A DNA stretch of 50,406 nt from Marinisporobacter sp. (GTDB lineage: Bacteria; Bacillota; Clostridia; Peptostreptococcales; Thermotaleaceae), in contig JAOARV010000022.1 of the NCBI GenBank assembly GCA_025210395.1, positions 1 through 50,406 on the forward strand, written 5' to 3'. Of this stretch, positions 9,664-19,788 are shown one piece after another. The notes under the pieces were generated by a model that had not been told where the DNA came from, ran no database searches, and worked only from the letters and a program-made list of their open reading frames with translations. The position numbers and the translations under genes are program-made. Position 1 is the first letter of the stretch, and each line of letters starts with the position of its first letter.

Positions 9664-9675
9664 TACATATTAAGA

Positions 9676-9705
9676 AACAGTAATATGTAAATATTACTGT
9701 TTTTT
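9676..9705 (+). terminator. Hairpin with T run between the SCIFF peptide and its maturase
   Basis: AACAGTAATAT (9676-9686) and ATATTACTGTT (9691-9701) form a perfect stem with loop GTAA, followed by TTTTT. Partial termination here would make far more peptide mRNA than maturase mRNA. Confidence 0.8.
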
Positions 9706-9743
9706 AAATGTATTGTTCTGAAAGATCAAAGGAGGAAACATTG

Positions 9744-11093
9744 ATGATACATAAATTTATCCAAGAGGATACAAGGATCGTTCTAGACGTTAACAGCGGA
9801 GCTGTTCATATAATAGATGAAATTGTATATGATATTTTAGATTATTATAAGGAGAAAAAAACAGAGGAAATAGTAGAAATTCTAGGTAGTAGCTATTCAA
9901 AAGAAAATATTCTTGAAGCTATTGAGGAAGTAAAGACTTTAGAGACGGAAGGATTATTATTTACAAAAGACTCCTATAAAAATCATCCTGCCTTTGTAAA
10001 CAGAAAGCCTGTTGTAAAGGCATTATGTTTGCATGTAGCACATGATTGTAATCTTCTTTGTAAATATTGCTTTGCATCCCAAGGAGATTTTGATGGACAA
10101 AGGAGTTTCATGAGTGAAGAAGTAGGGAAAAAAGCTTTAGACTTTTTGATTGAAAATTCAGGGAGTAGAAGAAATTTAGAGGTGGATTTCTTTGGAGGAG
10201 AACCTCTTATGAATTTTGATGTAGTAAAGAGATTAGTTGAATACGGAAGAAGTATAGAAAAAGAAGCTGGAAAAAGATTTAGATTTACTATGACAACCAA
10301 TGGTGTATTATTAAATGATGAAAATATGAAATATATTAATGAAAATATGGACAACGTAGTATTGAGTATAGATGGAAGAAAAGAAGTAAATGATTATATG
10401 AGGTATACAGTAAATGGTAAAGGTACTTACGATATGATTGTACCCAAATTTTTAAAAATGGCAAAAATGAGAAATGGGAAAGACTATTTTGTAAGAGGTA
10501 CTTTTACAAGAAAAAATTTAGACTTTTCTAAGGATGTATTACATTTAGCAGATTTAGGATTTGATAGTACATCTATTGAGCCTGTAGTAACAGAGGATCA
10601 ATATGATTATGCATTAAAAGAAGAGGATTTAGATACTATTTTCAAAGAATATGAACTCCTTGCAAAAGAATATGTAAACAGAAGAAAAGAAGGAAATGGA
10701 TTTAGCTTTTTCCACTTTATGTTAGATTTAAATCAAGGACCTTGTGTGATCAAAAAATTATCTGGTTGTGGAGCTGGTTCTGAGTATTTAGCAATTACGC
10801 CAGAAGGAGATGTTTATCCTTGTCACCAATTTGTAGGAAATGAAGATTTTCTTATGGGAAGTGTATTAGAAGGAAATGTAGATATGAGTATTTCTAAAGA
10901 TTTTGGACAAGCTCATGTATATAATAAGGAAAAGTGCAACGACTGTTGGGCGAAATTCTATTGTAGTGGAGGTTGCCATGCCAATGCTTATAACTTCAAT
11001 AAGGATATACATAAACCTTATGAATTAGGGTGTGAAATGGAGAAAAAGAGAATAGAATGTTCTCTAGCAATTCAAGCAAATCTATTGATGTAG
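9744..11093 (+). CDS. scfB: Radical SAM/SPASM maturase of the SCIFF peptide
   Basis: This enzyme builds thioether crosslinks in the SCIFF peptide. The N-terminal part resembles a peptide-recognition (RRE) domain (HKFIQEDTRIVLDVNSGAVHIID). The radical SAM site is CNLLCKYC (CxxxCxxC), near residue 104. The C-terminal SPASM region carries the auxiliary-cluster cysteines: CGAGSEYLAITPEGDVYPC, CNDCWAKFYCSGGCHANA and a final GC. ATG 9744, with AGGAGG 8 nt upstream, is the correct start and gives 449 residues, the family's usual length. An upstream ATG at 9708 lies just past the T run of the preceding hairpin and is unlikely. It lies directly downstream of its substrate gene. Confidence 0.95.
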   Translation: MIHKFIQEDTRIVLDVNSGAVHIIDEIVYDILDYYKEKKTEEIVEILGSSYSKENILEAIEEVKTLETEGLLFTKDSYKNHPAFVNRKPVVKALCLHVAHDCNLLCKYCFASQGDFDGQRSFMSEEVGKKALDFLIENSGSRRNLEVDFFGGEPLMNFDVVKRLVEYGRSIEKEAGKRFRFTMTTNGVLLNDENMKYINENMDNVVLSIDGRKEVNDYMRYTVNGKGTYDMIVPKFLKMAKMRNGKDYFVRGTFTRKNLDFSKDVLHLADLGFDSTSIEPVVTEDQYDYALKEEDLDTIFKEYELLAKEYVNRRKEGNGFSFFHFMLDLNQGPCVIKKLSGCGAGSEYLAITPEGDVYPCHQFVGNEDFLMGSVLEGNVDMSISKDFGQAHVYNKEKCNDCWAKFYCSGGCHANAYNFNKDIHKPYELGCEMEKKRIECSLAIQANLLM

Positions 11094-11104
11094 GAGGGCG
11101 AAGA

Positions 11105-11608
11105 ATGATCATTGAATATGAAGGAAATAAACCTGAAATTCATGAAAGTTGTTTTGTAGCGGATAATGCTACGATCATTGGAAGAGTAAAAATGAAGAAA
11201 AATGCAAATATTTGGTATGGAACAGTTATTCGTGGAGATGATAATCAGATAACTATTGGAGAAAATACAAATATACAAGATAATTGTACTGTACATATTG
11301 CAAAAGATCAGGGGACGGTTATTGGAAATAATGTGACTGTTGGACATAATGCTATTGTACACGCATGTACTGTAGGGGATTATGTACTCGTAGGAATGGG
11401 AGCGATTATATTAAATGGTGCTGAAGTTGGAGACCATGTAATTATTGCAGCAGGCTCCATTATTCCTCCAGGGAAGAGAATCCCATCGAATACATTAGTA
11501 ATGGGTTCTCCTGCAAAGGTAGTGAGAGAACTAACAGATGCAGACCGAGAAAAATTAAAGAATTCTGCAATCAATTATGTAACCTTAGCCAACAAGCATA
11601 AAAAGTAA
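11105..11608 (+). CDS. Gamma-carbonic-anhydrase-like hexapeptide protein
   Basis: This 167-residue left-handed beta-helix protein probably forms trimers that bind zinc between subunits. The three metal-binding histidines of the gamma-CA/YrdA family are visible in DNCTVHIAKD, TVGHNAIVHAC. The RGDDNQITIGENTNIQDN segment and the GSPAKVVREL ending are also typical. The start at 11105 is chosen because AGGAGGG lies 7 nt upstream; the open frame continues farther upstream into the maturase gene. It may be a carbonic anhydrase or a related hydrolase/acyltransferase, and members of this family often lack measurable activity. Confidence 0.85.
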   Translation: MIIEYEGNKPEIHESCFVADNATIIGRVKMKKNANIWYGTVIRGDDNQITIGENTNIQDNCTVHIAKDQGTVIGNNVTVGHNAIVHACTVGDYVLVGMGAIILNGAEVGDHVIIAAGSIIPPGKRIPSNTLVMGSPAKVVRELTDADREKLKNSAINYVTLANKHKK

Positions 11609-11674
11609 TGGATTAATAATCCTTATGTGGAACGGTTATAATGATTTTATGAGAAAAAAGGAGGATACAGAAGT

Positions 11675-12937
11675 ATGAAAGTGAAAAATGCAATTGCCTT
11701 ATTATTGATTATTGCCATTGTTGCTGTAGGAGCTATTGCTGGAGTTAAAGGTCTTAATATGGGCAATGTAAAGATAAGTCCCGTAAAAGAAATGATGACA
11801 CTAGGGCTTGACTTAAAGGGCGGTGTGTTTGTTGTATTTGAAGCACAAACAGATGCATCTGGAAAAGAATTAGAAAAGCTTATGAACCAAACAAAGGAAG
11901 TTATTGAACGAAGAGTGAATGGAATGGGGTTAACAGAGCCTAATGTATTAAGAGAAGGAAGTAAAAGAATCAGAATAGAACTTCCAGGAGTAAAAAATGC
12001 CCAAGAAGCCATTGATGCAGTAGGAAAAGTTGCACAGCTTCAATTTATGAATTATAAAGGGGAAGTGATCTTAACAGGTCAGCATGTAAAAAATGCAGAA
12101 ATAGGATTTGAAAAGGATAGAGGAAATATTCCTTCGGTATCTTTAGAATTTACGAGTGACGGAGCAGACCTTTTTCAAAAGGCTACAAAAGAAGCAGCAT
12201 CTCATCCTAATGGATCTGTAGAAAGTATTATTGCCATTGTATTAGATGGAAAAGCTATTTCTACACCAGTTGTTAATGATGAGATTGCTAATGGAAGAGC
12301 TTCCATTACAGGAAATTTTACTGTTGATGAAGCATCAAAACTTGCAGCACTTATTAGAGCAGGTTCATTACCCGTTACCTTAACAGAAGTACAAACATCT
12401 GTTATAGGTCCAACTTTAGGAATTGATTCATTAAATAAAAGTGTATATGCTGCAGGCATAGGAATTGCTATTGTATTTTTATTTATGATGATTTATTATA
12501 GAGTGCCAGGATTTGTTGCAAGTATTGCATTGGCGCTATACATATTGATTGTTTTATATGTTTTAATCGGATTTGGTGCAGTACTGACTTTACCAGGAGT
12601 AGCAGGTTTAATATTAAGTATTGGCATGGCAGTAGATGCCAATGTCATTATCTTTGAAAGAATCAAAGAAGAAATTAGAAATGGAAAAACATTAAGAGCA
12701 TCACTAAACTCTGGATTTTCTAAAGCTTTAACTACAATACTAGACTCCAATGTTACAACAATTATTGCAGGGATTGTTCTTTATCAATTTGGTTCAGGAC
12801 CCATTAAAGGTTTTGCTGTAACCTTGATGGTAGGTGTTGTAGCAAGTATGTTTACAGCTGTATTTGTTACAAAAACCCTTTTGAAACTTTTTGTTGGACT
12901 AAATGTTTTTAACAACACAAAACTATATGGGGCATAG
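11675..12937 (+). CDS. secD: Protein translocase subunit SecD
   Basis: SecD works with SecF, using proton motive force to pull proteins outward after SecYEG translocation. The 420-residue protein has an N-terminal membrane helix, the first extracytoplasmic domain including LGLDLKGGVFVVFEAQ and VIERRVNGMGLTEPNV, and a second domain around NGRASITGNFTVDEA. Five C-terminal helices follow, with the conserved MAVDANVIIFERIKEEI motif. It is shorter than the E. coli protein, as is usual in Firmicutes. secF follows after 16 nt. Confidence 0.97.
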   Translation: MKVKNAIALLLIIAIVAVGAIAGVKGLNMGNVKISPVKEMMTLGLDLKGGVFVVFEAQTDASGKELEKLMNQTKEVIERRVNGMGLTEPNVLREGSKRIRIELPGVKNAQEAIDAVGKVAQLQFMNYKGEVILTGQHVKNAEIGFEKDRGNIPSVSLEFTSDGADLFQKATKEAASHPNGSVESIIAIVLDGKAISTPVVNDEIANGRASITGNFTVDEASKLAALIRAGSLPVTLTEVQTSVIGPTLGIDSLNKSVYAAGIGIAIVFLFMMIYYRVPGFVASIALALYILIVLYVLIGFGAVLTLPGVAGLILSIGMAVDANVIIFERIKEEIRNGKTLRASLNSGFSKALTTILDSNVTTIIAGIVLYQFGSGPIKGFAVTLMVGVVASMFTAVFVTKTLLKLFVGLNVFNNTKLYGA

Positions 12938-12953
12938 AGAGGAAGTGTAGAAT

Positions 12954-13835
12954 ATGAAAGTAGTTGAGAAAAAGAAAATATGGTTTAGTCTTTCTGCTGC
13001 CATTATTGTTTTAGGATTAATAATGGGAATGGTTCAAGGTTTTAATTTAGGGATAGATTTCACGGGTGGTACCATGATGCAGATTGATTTAAAAAAGCAA
13101 GTTGCTGTAGAAGAAATTAAAGAAGTCATTAAAGAGTTTGATTTAAAAGCAGATATTCTTCATGTAGGGGAAGAGAAGCATGAAATTATCATTAAAACAA
13201 AAAAAGATTTAAATAGTAAAGACAGACAAAACGTATTTGAGGTACTTAAAGAAAAATATAGTTTAAAAGATGCAGATTTTAGACAAGCAGAACAATTTGG
13301 ACCTTCTATCGGAAAAGAAATACAAAATAAAGCCTTTTTATCAGTTGCTATTGCAGCAGTTGGAATGCTTATATATATTACTCTTAGATTTGAGTTTAAA
13401 TTTGGTGCGTCAGCGATTATTACACTACTGCATGATATCTTAGTTGTGCTAGCTGTGTTTGCCATCTTTAGAATACCTCTAAATAGTTCCTTTGTGGCTG
13501 CAATGCTAACAATTGTTGGATATTCTATTAATGATACCATTGTTGTATTTGACAGAATAAGAGAAAATATTAAGTTTATGAAAAAGAAAAACTATGATGA
13601 GATTGTGGATACAAGTGTCAATCAAACATTGACAAGATCTATCAATACGTCATTAACAACATTAGTAACTATTACAGCTCTTTATATTTTTGGAGTAGAG
13701 TCTATAAAAGCATTTGCCCTTCCATTAATAGCAGGAACCATAACAGGAACCTATTCATCTATCTTTATTGCTAGTCCTATTTGGGCGTCATGGAAAAACT
13801 GGGAATTAAGAAAAGGTAGATACAATGCTGGCTAA
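12954..13835 (+). CDS. secF: Protein translocase subunit SecF
   Basis: This partner of SecD has 293 residues. The first helix is followed by the signature FNLGIDFTGGTMMQI, an extracytoplasmic domain to about residue 125, and five helices. The conserved VGYSINDTIVVFDRIREN motif and LTRSINTSLTTL follow. The gene ends at a strong terminator, closing the secDF unit. Confidence 0.97.
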   Translation: MKVVEKKKIWFSLSAAIIVLGLIMGMVQGFNLGIDFTGGTMMQIDLKKQVAVEEIKEVIKEFDLKADILHVGEEKHEIIIKTKKDLNSKDRQNVFEVLKEKYSLKDADFRQAEQFGPSIGKEIQNKAFLSVAIAAVGMLIYITLRFEFKFGASAIITLLHDILVVLAVFAIFRIPLNSSFVAAMLTIVGYSINDTIVVFDRIRENIKFMKKKNYDEIVDTSVNQTLTRSINTSLTTLVTITALYIFGVESIKAFALPLIAGTITGTYSSIFIASPIWASWKNWELRKGRYNAG

Positions 13836-13848
13836 ATAGTAAAGGATC

Positions 13849-13886
13849 AATATGGCAATGTCTTAGTGCATTGCCATATTTTTTTG
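13849..13886 (+). terminator. Terminator after secF
   Basis: AATATGGCAATG (13849-13860) pairs perfectly with CATTGCCATATT (13869-13880), followed by TTTTTTG. Confidence 0.9.
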
Positions 13887-13965
13887 AAAATGATAAAAAG
13901 TTTATGAAAATAAATAGCCAAAATAAATTGTTTTAAAGAATAATTAGTTGTAGTAGGATATTTAC

Positions 13966-13994
13966 TTGAATAGGGATAAAATATATCATATAAT
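13966..13994 (+). promoter_or_regulatory. Sigma-A-type promoter for apt
   Basis: TTGAAT (13966-13971), 17 bp, TATAAT (13989-13994). It lies 71 bp upstream of the apt start in the gap that follows the secF terminator. Confidence 0.7.
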
Positions 13995-14064
13995 AAAATG
14001 TGCACATAAAAGGATATGGGATAGAGAAGTTATAATTGGATATAAATAAAGAGGAGGAATTTTT

Positions 14065-14580
14065 ATGAACTTAAAGGAGAAAATAAGGGTTGTTCCAGAT
14101 TTTCCGGAAAAAGGAATTCGGTTTAAGGATATTACAACCCTTTTAAAGGATGGAGAAGCACTTCATTATACGATTAATAAGATTGTCGAAGAAATAAAAG
14201 ATATAGAGTTTGATTTGATTGTAGGACCTGAGTCTAGAGGTTTTATTGTAGGAACACCTCTCGCATATGCTATGAAGAAAGGATTTGTACCTGTAAGAAA
14301 GCCAGGAAAGCTTCCAGGTGAAACCATAAAGTTTGAATATGATTTAGAGTATGGTAGTGATGTGTTAGAGATGCATAAAGATGCAATTAAACCAGGACAA
14401 AAAATAGTAATTATAGATGATTTACTTGCTACAGGTGGAACATTACGATCAACTGTGAAATTAATAGAACAGTTAGGTGGAGAAGTAGCAGGCGTATTAT
14501 GTCTTATTGAACTTACTTATTTAAAAGGGAGAAACTTATTAGAGGGCTACGATGTAAGATCATTGATTAAATATGAATAG
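14065..14580 (+). CDS. apt: Adenine phosphoribosyltransferase
   Basis: Apt salvages adenine to AMP using PRPP. The 171-residue protein begins [24 protein letters not shown], typical of bacterial Apt. It has the flexible-loop region [13 protein letters not shown] and the PRPP-binding motif [14 protein letters not shown] at about residues 112-125. The GGAGGA site supports the start. It has its own promoter and terminator but is followed by rel, the usual Firmicute order. Confidence 0.97.
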   Translation: MNLKEKIRVVPDFPEKGIRFKDITTLLKDGEALHYTINKIVEEIKDIEFDLIVGPESRGFIVGTPLAYAMKKGFVPVRKPGKLPGETIKFEYDLEYGSDVLEMHKDAIKPGQKIVIIDDLLATGGTLRSTVKLIEQLGGEVAGVLCLIELTYLKGRNLLEGYDVRSLIKYE

Positions 14581-14615
14581 TGGTTGGATTTCCAACCACT
14601 CATTCTTTATTTTTT
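14579..14615 (+). terminator. Terminator after apt
   Basis: AGTGGTTGGA and TCCAACCACT form a 10-bp stem with a 2-base spacer right at the stop codon, followed by a T-rich tract ending TTTTTT. Confidence 0.85.
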
Positions 14616-14642
14616 GACATATTGTTGATAGGACACTATGTT
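14614..14642 (+). promoter_or_regulatory. Sigma-A-type promoter for rel
   Basis: TTGACA (14614-14619), 17 bp, TATGTT (14637-14642). It starts inside the T tract of the apt terminator and lies 87 bp upstream of the rel start. Confidence 0.55.
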
Positions 14643-14728
14643 TTTTATTTTATTTGTTATATAATGTATTTAATATTTTAATGAAGTTCATAATCTTACT
14701 GATACAAAGTACTAAATAGGGTGATGAT

Positions 14729-16900
14729 ATGTTAGAAAATTTATTAGCGCAAATACAACAATATAATCCAAATAGCAATATGAGCTTGATTATTAAAGCT
14801 TATAATTTTGCTGAAGCGGCACATGAAGGGCAAGTGAGAAAATCTGGTGAAAAATATTTTATTCATCCTGTAGAGGTTGCTAAAATATTAGTCCAATTAG
14901 ATATGGATGATGCAACCATTATAGCAGGATTGCTTCATGATGTCATAGAAGATACAAAATACGAATATGAAGAGATCAAAAAAGAGTTTAGTGAAGAAAT
15001 AGCTATTTTAGTTGAAGGGGTTACAAAGCTTGGTAGCTTTACATATGAAACAAAAGAAGAAAGACAAGCTGAGAGCCTTAGGAAAATGTTTTTAGCCATG
15101 GCAAAGGATATAAGGGTAATTATTATAAAGCTTGCAGATAGACTTCATAATATGAGAACCTTAAAGTATATGAATGAGCAAAAAAAGCGAGAGAAAGCAA
15201 AGGAAACCCTTGAAATATATGCACCAATAGCCCATCGGTTAGGGATATCAAAGATCAAGTGGGAATTAGAAGATTTGTGTTTACGATATATAGATCCAGA
15301 AGGATATTATGATTTAGTTGAAAAAGTAGCCAAGAAAAAAAGAGAAAGAGAAGAATATATTAATCAAGTCATTCGTGAATTGATGAAAGCTGTAAGAAAT
15401 GTAAAGATCAAATGTGAAATCAATGGAAGGTCAAAACATTTTTACAGTATTTATAGGAAAATGGTCTATCGACATAAAACCTTTGAAGAAATATTTGATT
15501 TAACAGCTGTAAGAGTTATGGTTAATAATGTAAAGGATTGTTATGGGGTTTTAGGAATTGCACACACTCTATGGAAGCCTATTCCTGGTAGATTTAAAGA
15601 TTATATTGCAATGCCTAAACCTAACATGTACCAGTCCATTCATACAACGGTGATTGGTCCAAATGGAGAGCCTTTAGAGATACAAATCAGAACATGGGAT
15701 ATGCACAGAATTGCAGAATATGGTATTGCCGCTCATTGGAAATATAAAGAAGGAAAAACAGAAAATAAGGATAATTTAGATGATAAATTAAGATGGCTCC
15801 GGCAATTATTAGAGTGGCAAGGGGATATGAAAGATCCAAAGGAATTTATGGAGAGCTTAAAGATTGACTTATTTACGAATGAAGTATTTGTTTTTACTCC
15901 AAAAGGAGATGTCTTTGACCTTCCAGCAGGGTCTACGCCAATTGATTTTGCATATAAAGTCCATTCGGCCATTGGAAATAGCTGTATAGGAGCAAAAGTA
16001 GATGGTAGAATTGTTCCTATCGATTATAAACTGAAAAATGGAAATATTGTGGAAGTTTTAACTTCCAAGCAAAGTCATGGACCAAGTAGAGATTGGTTGA
16101 AGTTTGTAAAAAGTACTCAAGCAAAAAATAGGATACGTCAATGGTTTAAAAAGGAAAGAAGAGAAGAAAACATTGAAAAAGGTCGAGATATGCTTGAAAA
16201 GGAAATTAGAAGAAATGGGTATGAAGTCCATGAACTTGCAAAAACTCAGTGGATGAATCAACTAGTGAAGAAGTTTAGATTTAATCATATAGAAGATATA
16301 TATGCAGCAGTTGGATATGGTGGGATTTTAACAAACCAAGTTATACCAAAATTAAAACAATTGTATAAAGAAGCTCAAAAAGAAGAAAAATCACCAGAGG
16401 AAGCAATTGTTGCTGTCAATAAGCAACATAAATCAAAAAATGAAAATAAAAATACCCAAGGAATAAAAGTAAAAGGCATTGATAATATACTTGTGCGATT
16501 TGCAAAATGTTGTACCCCTGTTCCCGGAGATGAAATTGTAGGATTTATTACAAGAGGTAGAGGGGTTTCTATACATCGAGCAGACTGTGTAAATATTTTA
16601 AAAGAGACAGATTCCATGGATCGATTTATTGAAGTTGAATGGAATGAAGATAGACAAAAATCATATGAAACAGAAATTCAAATCATTTCAGCCGATAGAA
16701 AAGGACTCTTATCAGAAGTGACTAATGTTATATCGGATATTAAATTAACAGTGACAGCAGTAAATGCTAGGACTACGAAGGATAGAATTGCAGTTGTTAA
16801 TCTGACAATAGAGATTACAAATATTCAGCAACTAGATAAGCTTATAAAGAAAATAAAAGCTATGCAAGGAGTGCTGGATGTTTATAGAGTGACTTCTTAG
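14729..16900 (+). CDS. relA: Bifunctional (p)ppGpp synthetase/hydrolase Rel
   Basis: Rel controls the stringent-response alarmone. The 723-residue protein has an intact N-terminal HD hydrolase domain ([13 protein letters not shown]) and a synthetase domain with [20 protein letters not shown], where RFKD is the version found in bifunctional enzymes. A TGS domain ([21 protein letters not shown]), a zinc-finger-like region ([25 protein letters not shown]) and a C-terminal ACT domain follow. Both activities should therefore be present. dtd follows after 11 nt, so they are co-transcribed. Confidence 0.96.
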   Translation: MLENLLAQIQQYNPNSNMSLIIKAYNFAEAAHEGQVRKSGEKYFIHPVEVAKILVQLDMDDATIIAGLLHDVIEDTKYEYEEIKKEFSEEIAILVEGVTKLGSFTYETKEERQAESLRKMFLAMAKDIRVIIIKLADRLHNMRTLKYMNEQKKREKAKETLEIYAPIAHRLGISKIKWELEDLCLRYIDPEGYYDLVEKVAKKKREREEYINQVIRELMKAVRNVKIKCEINGRSKHFYSIYRKMVYRHKTFEEIFDLTAVRVMVNNVKDCYGVLGIAHTLWKPIPGRFKDYIAMPKPNMYQSIHTTVIGPNGEPLEIQIRTWDMHRIAEYGIAAHWKYKEGKTENKDNLDDKLRWLRQLLEWQGDMKDPKEFMESLKIDLFTNEVFVFTPKGDVFDLPAGSTPIDFAYKVHSAIGNSCIGAKVDGRIVPIDYKLKNGNIVEVLTSKQSHGPSRDWLKFVKSTQAKNRIRQWFKKERREENIEKGRDMLEKEIRRNGYEVHELAKTQWMNQLVKKFRFNHIEDIYAAVGYGGILTNQVIPKLKQLYKEAQKEEKSPEEAIVAVNKQHKSKNENKNTQGIKVKGIDNILVRFAKCCTPVPGDEIVGFITRGRGVSIHRADCVNILKETDSMDRFIEVEWNEDRQKSYETEIQIISADRKGLLSEVTNVISDIKLTVTAVNARTTKDRIAVVNLTIEITNIQQLDKLIKKIKAMQGVLDVYRVTS

Positions 16901-16911
16901 GGGGGAATAAA

Positions 16912-17361
16912 ATGAGAGCAGTAATCCAAAGAGTAAAAGAAGCAAAGGTTAGTGTTGAGGGAAAAATTACAGGAAAAATCGATAAGGGCTTTTTAGTTCT
17001 TCTAGGGGTAGAAGAAGAGGATACGGAAAAAGATTTAGAATACATGGTAGAAAAAATTGTAAAACTTAGAATTTTTGAAGATGATGAAGAAAAGATGAAT
17101 CTTTCTCTTTTAGATATTAAAGGGGAAATGCTTGTAGTTTCACAGTTTACATTATTAGGAGATTGCAGAAAAGGAAGAAGACCTAATTTTATGAATGCTG
17201 CAAAGCCTCATATAGCAGACCAACTTTATATGAAATTTGTGGAAAAAGTTAGAACTTATGAAATTAAAACAGAAACGGGTGTTTTTGGAGCACATATGGA
17301 AGTAGATTTATGTAATGATGGACCAGTGACTATATTAATAGATAGCAGAAAGAATTTTTAG
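16912..17361 (+). CDS. dtd: D-aminoacyl-tRNA deacylase Dtd
   Basis: Dtd removes wrongly attached D-amino acids (and glycine) from tRNA. The 149-residue length is standard. The family start [19 protein letters not shown], the SQFTLLGD motif (about residue 80) and the cross-subunit Gly-Pro motif [10 protein letters not shown] near the C-terminus are all present. It is coupled to rel, a common Firmicute pairing. Confidence 0.97.
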   Translation: MRAVIQRVKEAKVSVEGKITGKIDKGFLVLLGVEEEDTEKDLEYMVEKIVKLRIFEDDEEKMNLSLLDIKGEMLVVSQFTLLGDCRKGRRPNFMNAAKPHIADQLYMKFVEKVRTYEIKTETGVFGAHMEVDLCNDGPVTILIDSRKNF

Positions 17362-17374
17362 GAGGATCTAAAAT

Positions 17375-17998
17375 ATGATTATAGAAAGAATACAAGCAGG
17401 TGTTTATGCTGTAAATTGTTATATTGTTGTTTGTGAAGACACAAAGAAAGCATGTGTTATTGATCCAGGTGGAGATGCAGATGAAATATTAAATTATATA
17501 GAAAAAAATCAATTAGAGCTAGATTTTATTTTGTTGACCCATGCCCATGGAGATCATATTGGCGGGATTCCTAGATTAAAAGAAATGAAAAACGTACCTG
17601 TTTTTCTTCATAAAGAAGATGAAGGAATGCTTATGGATGCTAGTAAAAATTTATCTAGTATGATGAGTGGACCAAATATAGGCCTCTCTCCTGATAAGCT
17701 TCTTTTAGATGGAGATATTATAACTTTAGGAAATTTAAAATTAAATATTATTCATACTCCTGGACATACTCGTGGAGGGATTTGCATTAAAGTTTTAGAT
17801 ACTTTATTTACTGGGGACACCTTGTTTGCAAATTCTATAGGAAGAACAGATTTAGAAGGTGGATCTTTTGAACAAATTATTGACTCTATAAAGCGAAAAT
17901 TATTAGTGTTTGATGATAGAGTAAAAGTACTTCCAGGACATGGTCCTTATTCTACTATTGGAGCAGAAAGAATTCATAATCCTTTTATTAATCAATAG
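17375..17998 (+). CDS. Metallo-beta-lactamase-fold hydrolase, glyoxalase II-like
   Basis: This 207-residue cytosolic hydrolase binds two metals. The motif THAHGDHIGG (HxHxDH) is at about residue 55, the next ligand is in HTPGHTRGG, the bridging Asp is in LFTGDTLF and the last His is in VLPGHGPYSTIG. This YcbL/GloB-like family includes hydroxyacylglutathione hydrolase relatives, but the true substrate in Clostridia is uncertain. It lies 13 nt after dtd, in the same operon. Confidence 0.85.
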   Translation: MIIERIQAGVYAVNCYIVVCEDTKKACVIDPGGDADEILNYIEKNQLELDFILLTHAHGDHIGGIPRLKEMKNVPVFLHKEDEGMLMDASKNLSSMMSGPNIGLSPDKLLLDGDIITLGNLKLNIIHTPGHTRGGICIKVLDTLFTGDTLFANSIGRTDLEGGSFEQIIDSIKRKLLVFDDRVKVLPGHGPYSTIGAERIHNPFINQ

Positions 17999-18064
17999 AT
18001 GTGTATATCTTATAAGTCTTAGGAGAAGAATAATATTAAAATTCATTCTTCAGGAGGCTTAGAG

Positions 18065-18247
18065 ATGAGAAAAAAGTTAGGAAGCTATATTGCTGAAAGA
18101 AATGCAAATAAATTTTCAGAAATGGACTTTCATGATTTTATGAATATGGTGGAGTCAGGACTTAATAGTCAAGAAATAGCAAAGGAATTAGGTGTCCATA
18201 AAAGCTATATTGAAAAGTTAAGAAATGAGATGAAGAGGGATTTTTAA
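18065..18247 (+). CDS. Tiny helix-turn-helix protein
   Basis: This 60-residue ORF has a good site (CAGGAGG). Residues 28-58 (VESGLNSQEIAKELGVHKSYIEKLRNEM) form a clear helix-turn-helix of the sigma-factor-region-4/resolvase type. The first 25 residues are basic. It lies between the metallo-hydrolase and hemZ, 15 nt upstream of hemZ. It could be a DNA-binding regulator or a fragment of one; no target is suggested by the sequence. Confidence 0.7.
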   Translation: MRKKLGSYIAERNANKFSEMDFHDFMNMVESGLNSQEIAKELGVHKSYIEKLRNEMKRDF

Positions 18248-18262
18248 TTAAAGGTGATGAAA

Positions 18263-19747
18263 ATGATGAAAGTACTTTTAAGAGGACATGATTACAAACA
18301 TGAAGTAAGTGAGTTGGTAAAGGTTTTTGAGAAATTTAAAAAGATTGAATTTGTTGAAAATGAAGCTTTGGTAGATGACCAAAGCTTTTTATTAGCAAAT
18401 GATGTTTTAGAGGAAAATGATGAATATATTATTACTTCAAAAATCAAAGAAAAGAATCAAAGTAGTATAGAAAATATAATCAATTGCAGAAAAATTGTAG
18501 ACGACACTAGAAAAATGAAAAAAATTTTAAAACAAAAGATTAAACTTTCTATTTATGATATTTTAAGTAAGTTTTATGATGTTGCTCCTCCATGGGGGAT
18601 TCTTACAGGGATTAGACCTACAAAAATTGTTCATGAATTGATGGAGCAAAATCTTGATATACAATATATTAGGGAGAAGCTTAAGGAAAATTATCGAATG
18701 AGTGAAGAAAAGATTCATCTAGTTACAAAAATAGCTCAGATTGAGAGACCTTTTCTTAAAGAAAATAGTAATGACTTAGTGAGTATATATGTAAGTATTC
18801 CCTTTTGCCCAACGAGATGTATCTATTGTTCTTTTCCATCTAATCCATTAGATCAAGGGAAAAATTTGATAAAAGAATATCTGAAAGCCTTATTGTATGA
18901 GATAGAAGAGGTCGGAAAAATTCTAAAAGAACATAACAAAAGGGTGAATACCTTATATATTGGTGGAGGAACACCAACAACATTAAACCCTGAGGAATTA
19001 AAAATCCTTATAAGATCCTTAAAGAAGCATATAGATTTAAAATGGGTGAAAGAAATAACTGTAGAAGCAGGTAGACCTGATACTATTACTATAGAAAAAT
19101 TAAATGTTTTAAAGGATGAAGGGATTAAAAGAATTAGTATCAATCCACAAAGCATGAATGAAAGAACTCTTCAAGCAATAGGACGCTCCCATACAGCTGA
19201 AGATATTATTCATTCTTATAAAATGGCAAAAGAGGTTGGTTTTGATACTATTAATATGGATATGATTATTGGATTACCTGGAGAAACAGTCCAGATGGTT
19301 GAAAATACTATGAAAGAAATTGAAAAATTAAATCCTGAAAATATGACAGTACATACTTTAGCTGTGAAAAAAACTTCTAAGCTAAGACAACATTTAAACC
19401 AGTATCCCTTAGGGGAGGAAGAAGAAGCTAAAAAAATGTTAGAAGTTACACAAGCTTATGCAAGGAAAATGGGACTGATCCCTTATTATATGTATCGACA
19501 GAAATATATGCTTGGAAATCTAGAAAATATAGGTTATGCAAAGAGGGGACATGCTTGCATATACAATATTCAGATTATGGAAGAAAAGCAAAGCATTATT
19601 GCACTTGGTGCAGGAGCTGTGTCAAAAATATATTATCAAGAAGAAAATCGATTAGAAAGAGTACCCAATGTAACAAATATAGGACATTATATAGCTAGAG
19701 TAGAAGAAATGGTTGAGAGGAAAAAGAAAGAATTAGATCATAACTAA
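18263..19747 (+). CDS. hemZ: HemZ-type oxygen-independent coproporphyrinogen III dehydrogenase-like radical SAM protein
   Basis: This member of the HemN/HemZ family converts coproporphyrinogen III to protoporphyrinogen in characterised cases. The protein has about 494 residues, with a HemZ-type N-terminal region (PPWGILTGIRPTKIVHEL) before the radical SAM motif IPFCPTRCIYCSFPSN (CxxxCxxC) at about residue 183. The substrate-fold segments LYIGGGTPTTLNPEEL and MDMIIGLPGET follow. Several Met codons are clustered at the start (18257, 18263, 18266); spacing to AAGGTGA favours 18263 or 18266. No other haem gene is nearby, so a non-haem role remains possible. Confidence 0.85.
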   Translation: MMKVLLRGHDYKHEVSELVKVFEKFKKIEFVENEALVDDQSFLLANDVLEENDEYIITSKIKEKNQSSIENIINCRKIVDDTRKMKKILKQKIKLSIYDILSKFYDVAPPWGILTGIRPTKIVHELMEQNLDIQYIREKLKENYRMSEEKIHLVTKIAQIERPFLKENSNDLVSIYVSIPFCPTRCIYCSFPSNPLDQGKNLIKEYLKALLYEIEEVGKILKEHNKRVNTLYIGGGTPTTLNPEELKILIRSLKKHIDLKWVKEITVEAGRPDTITIEKLNVLKDEGIKRISINPQSMNERTLQAIGRSHTAEDIIHSYKMAKEVGFDTINMDMIIGLPGETVQMVENTMKEIEKLNPENMTVHTLAVKKTSKLRQHLNQYPLGEEEEAKKMLEVTQAYARKMGLIPYYMYRQKYMLGNLENIGYAKRGHACIYNIQIMEEKQSIIALGAGAVSKIYYQEENRLERVPNVTNIGHYIARVEEMVERKKKELDHN

Positions 19748-19753
19748 AGAATA

Positions 19754-19782
19754 TTGACAGATTATATATTGTTCATTATAAT
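19754..19782 (+). promoter_or_regulatory. Sigma-A consensus promoter of the hisS-aspS operon
   Basis: TTGACA (19754-19759), 17 bp, TATAAT (19777-19782): perfect in sequence and spacing, 6 bp after the hemZ stop. Transcription would begin near 19789, just before the T-box leader. Confidence 0.9.
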
Positions 19783-19788
19783 AATAGA

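Noticed and set aside
11072..11574. Minus-strand ORFs opposite the carbonic-anhydrase-like gene
   Set aside because: Isoleucine/serine-rich mirror of repeated hexapeptide codons; no start signals.
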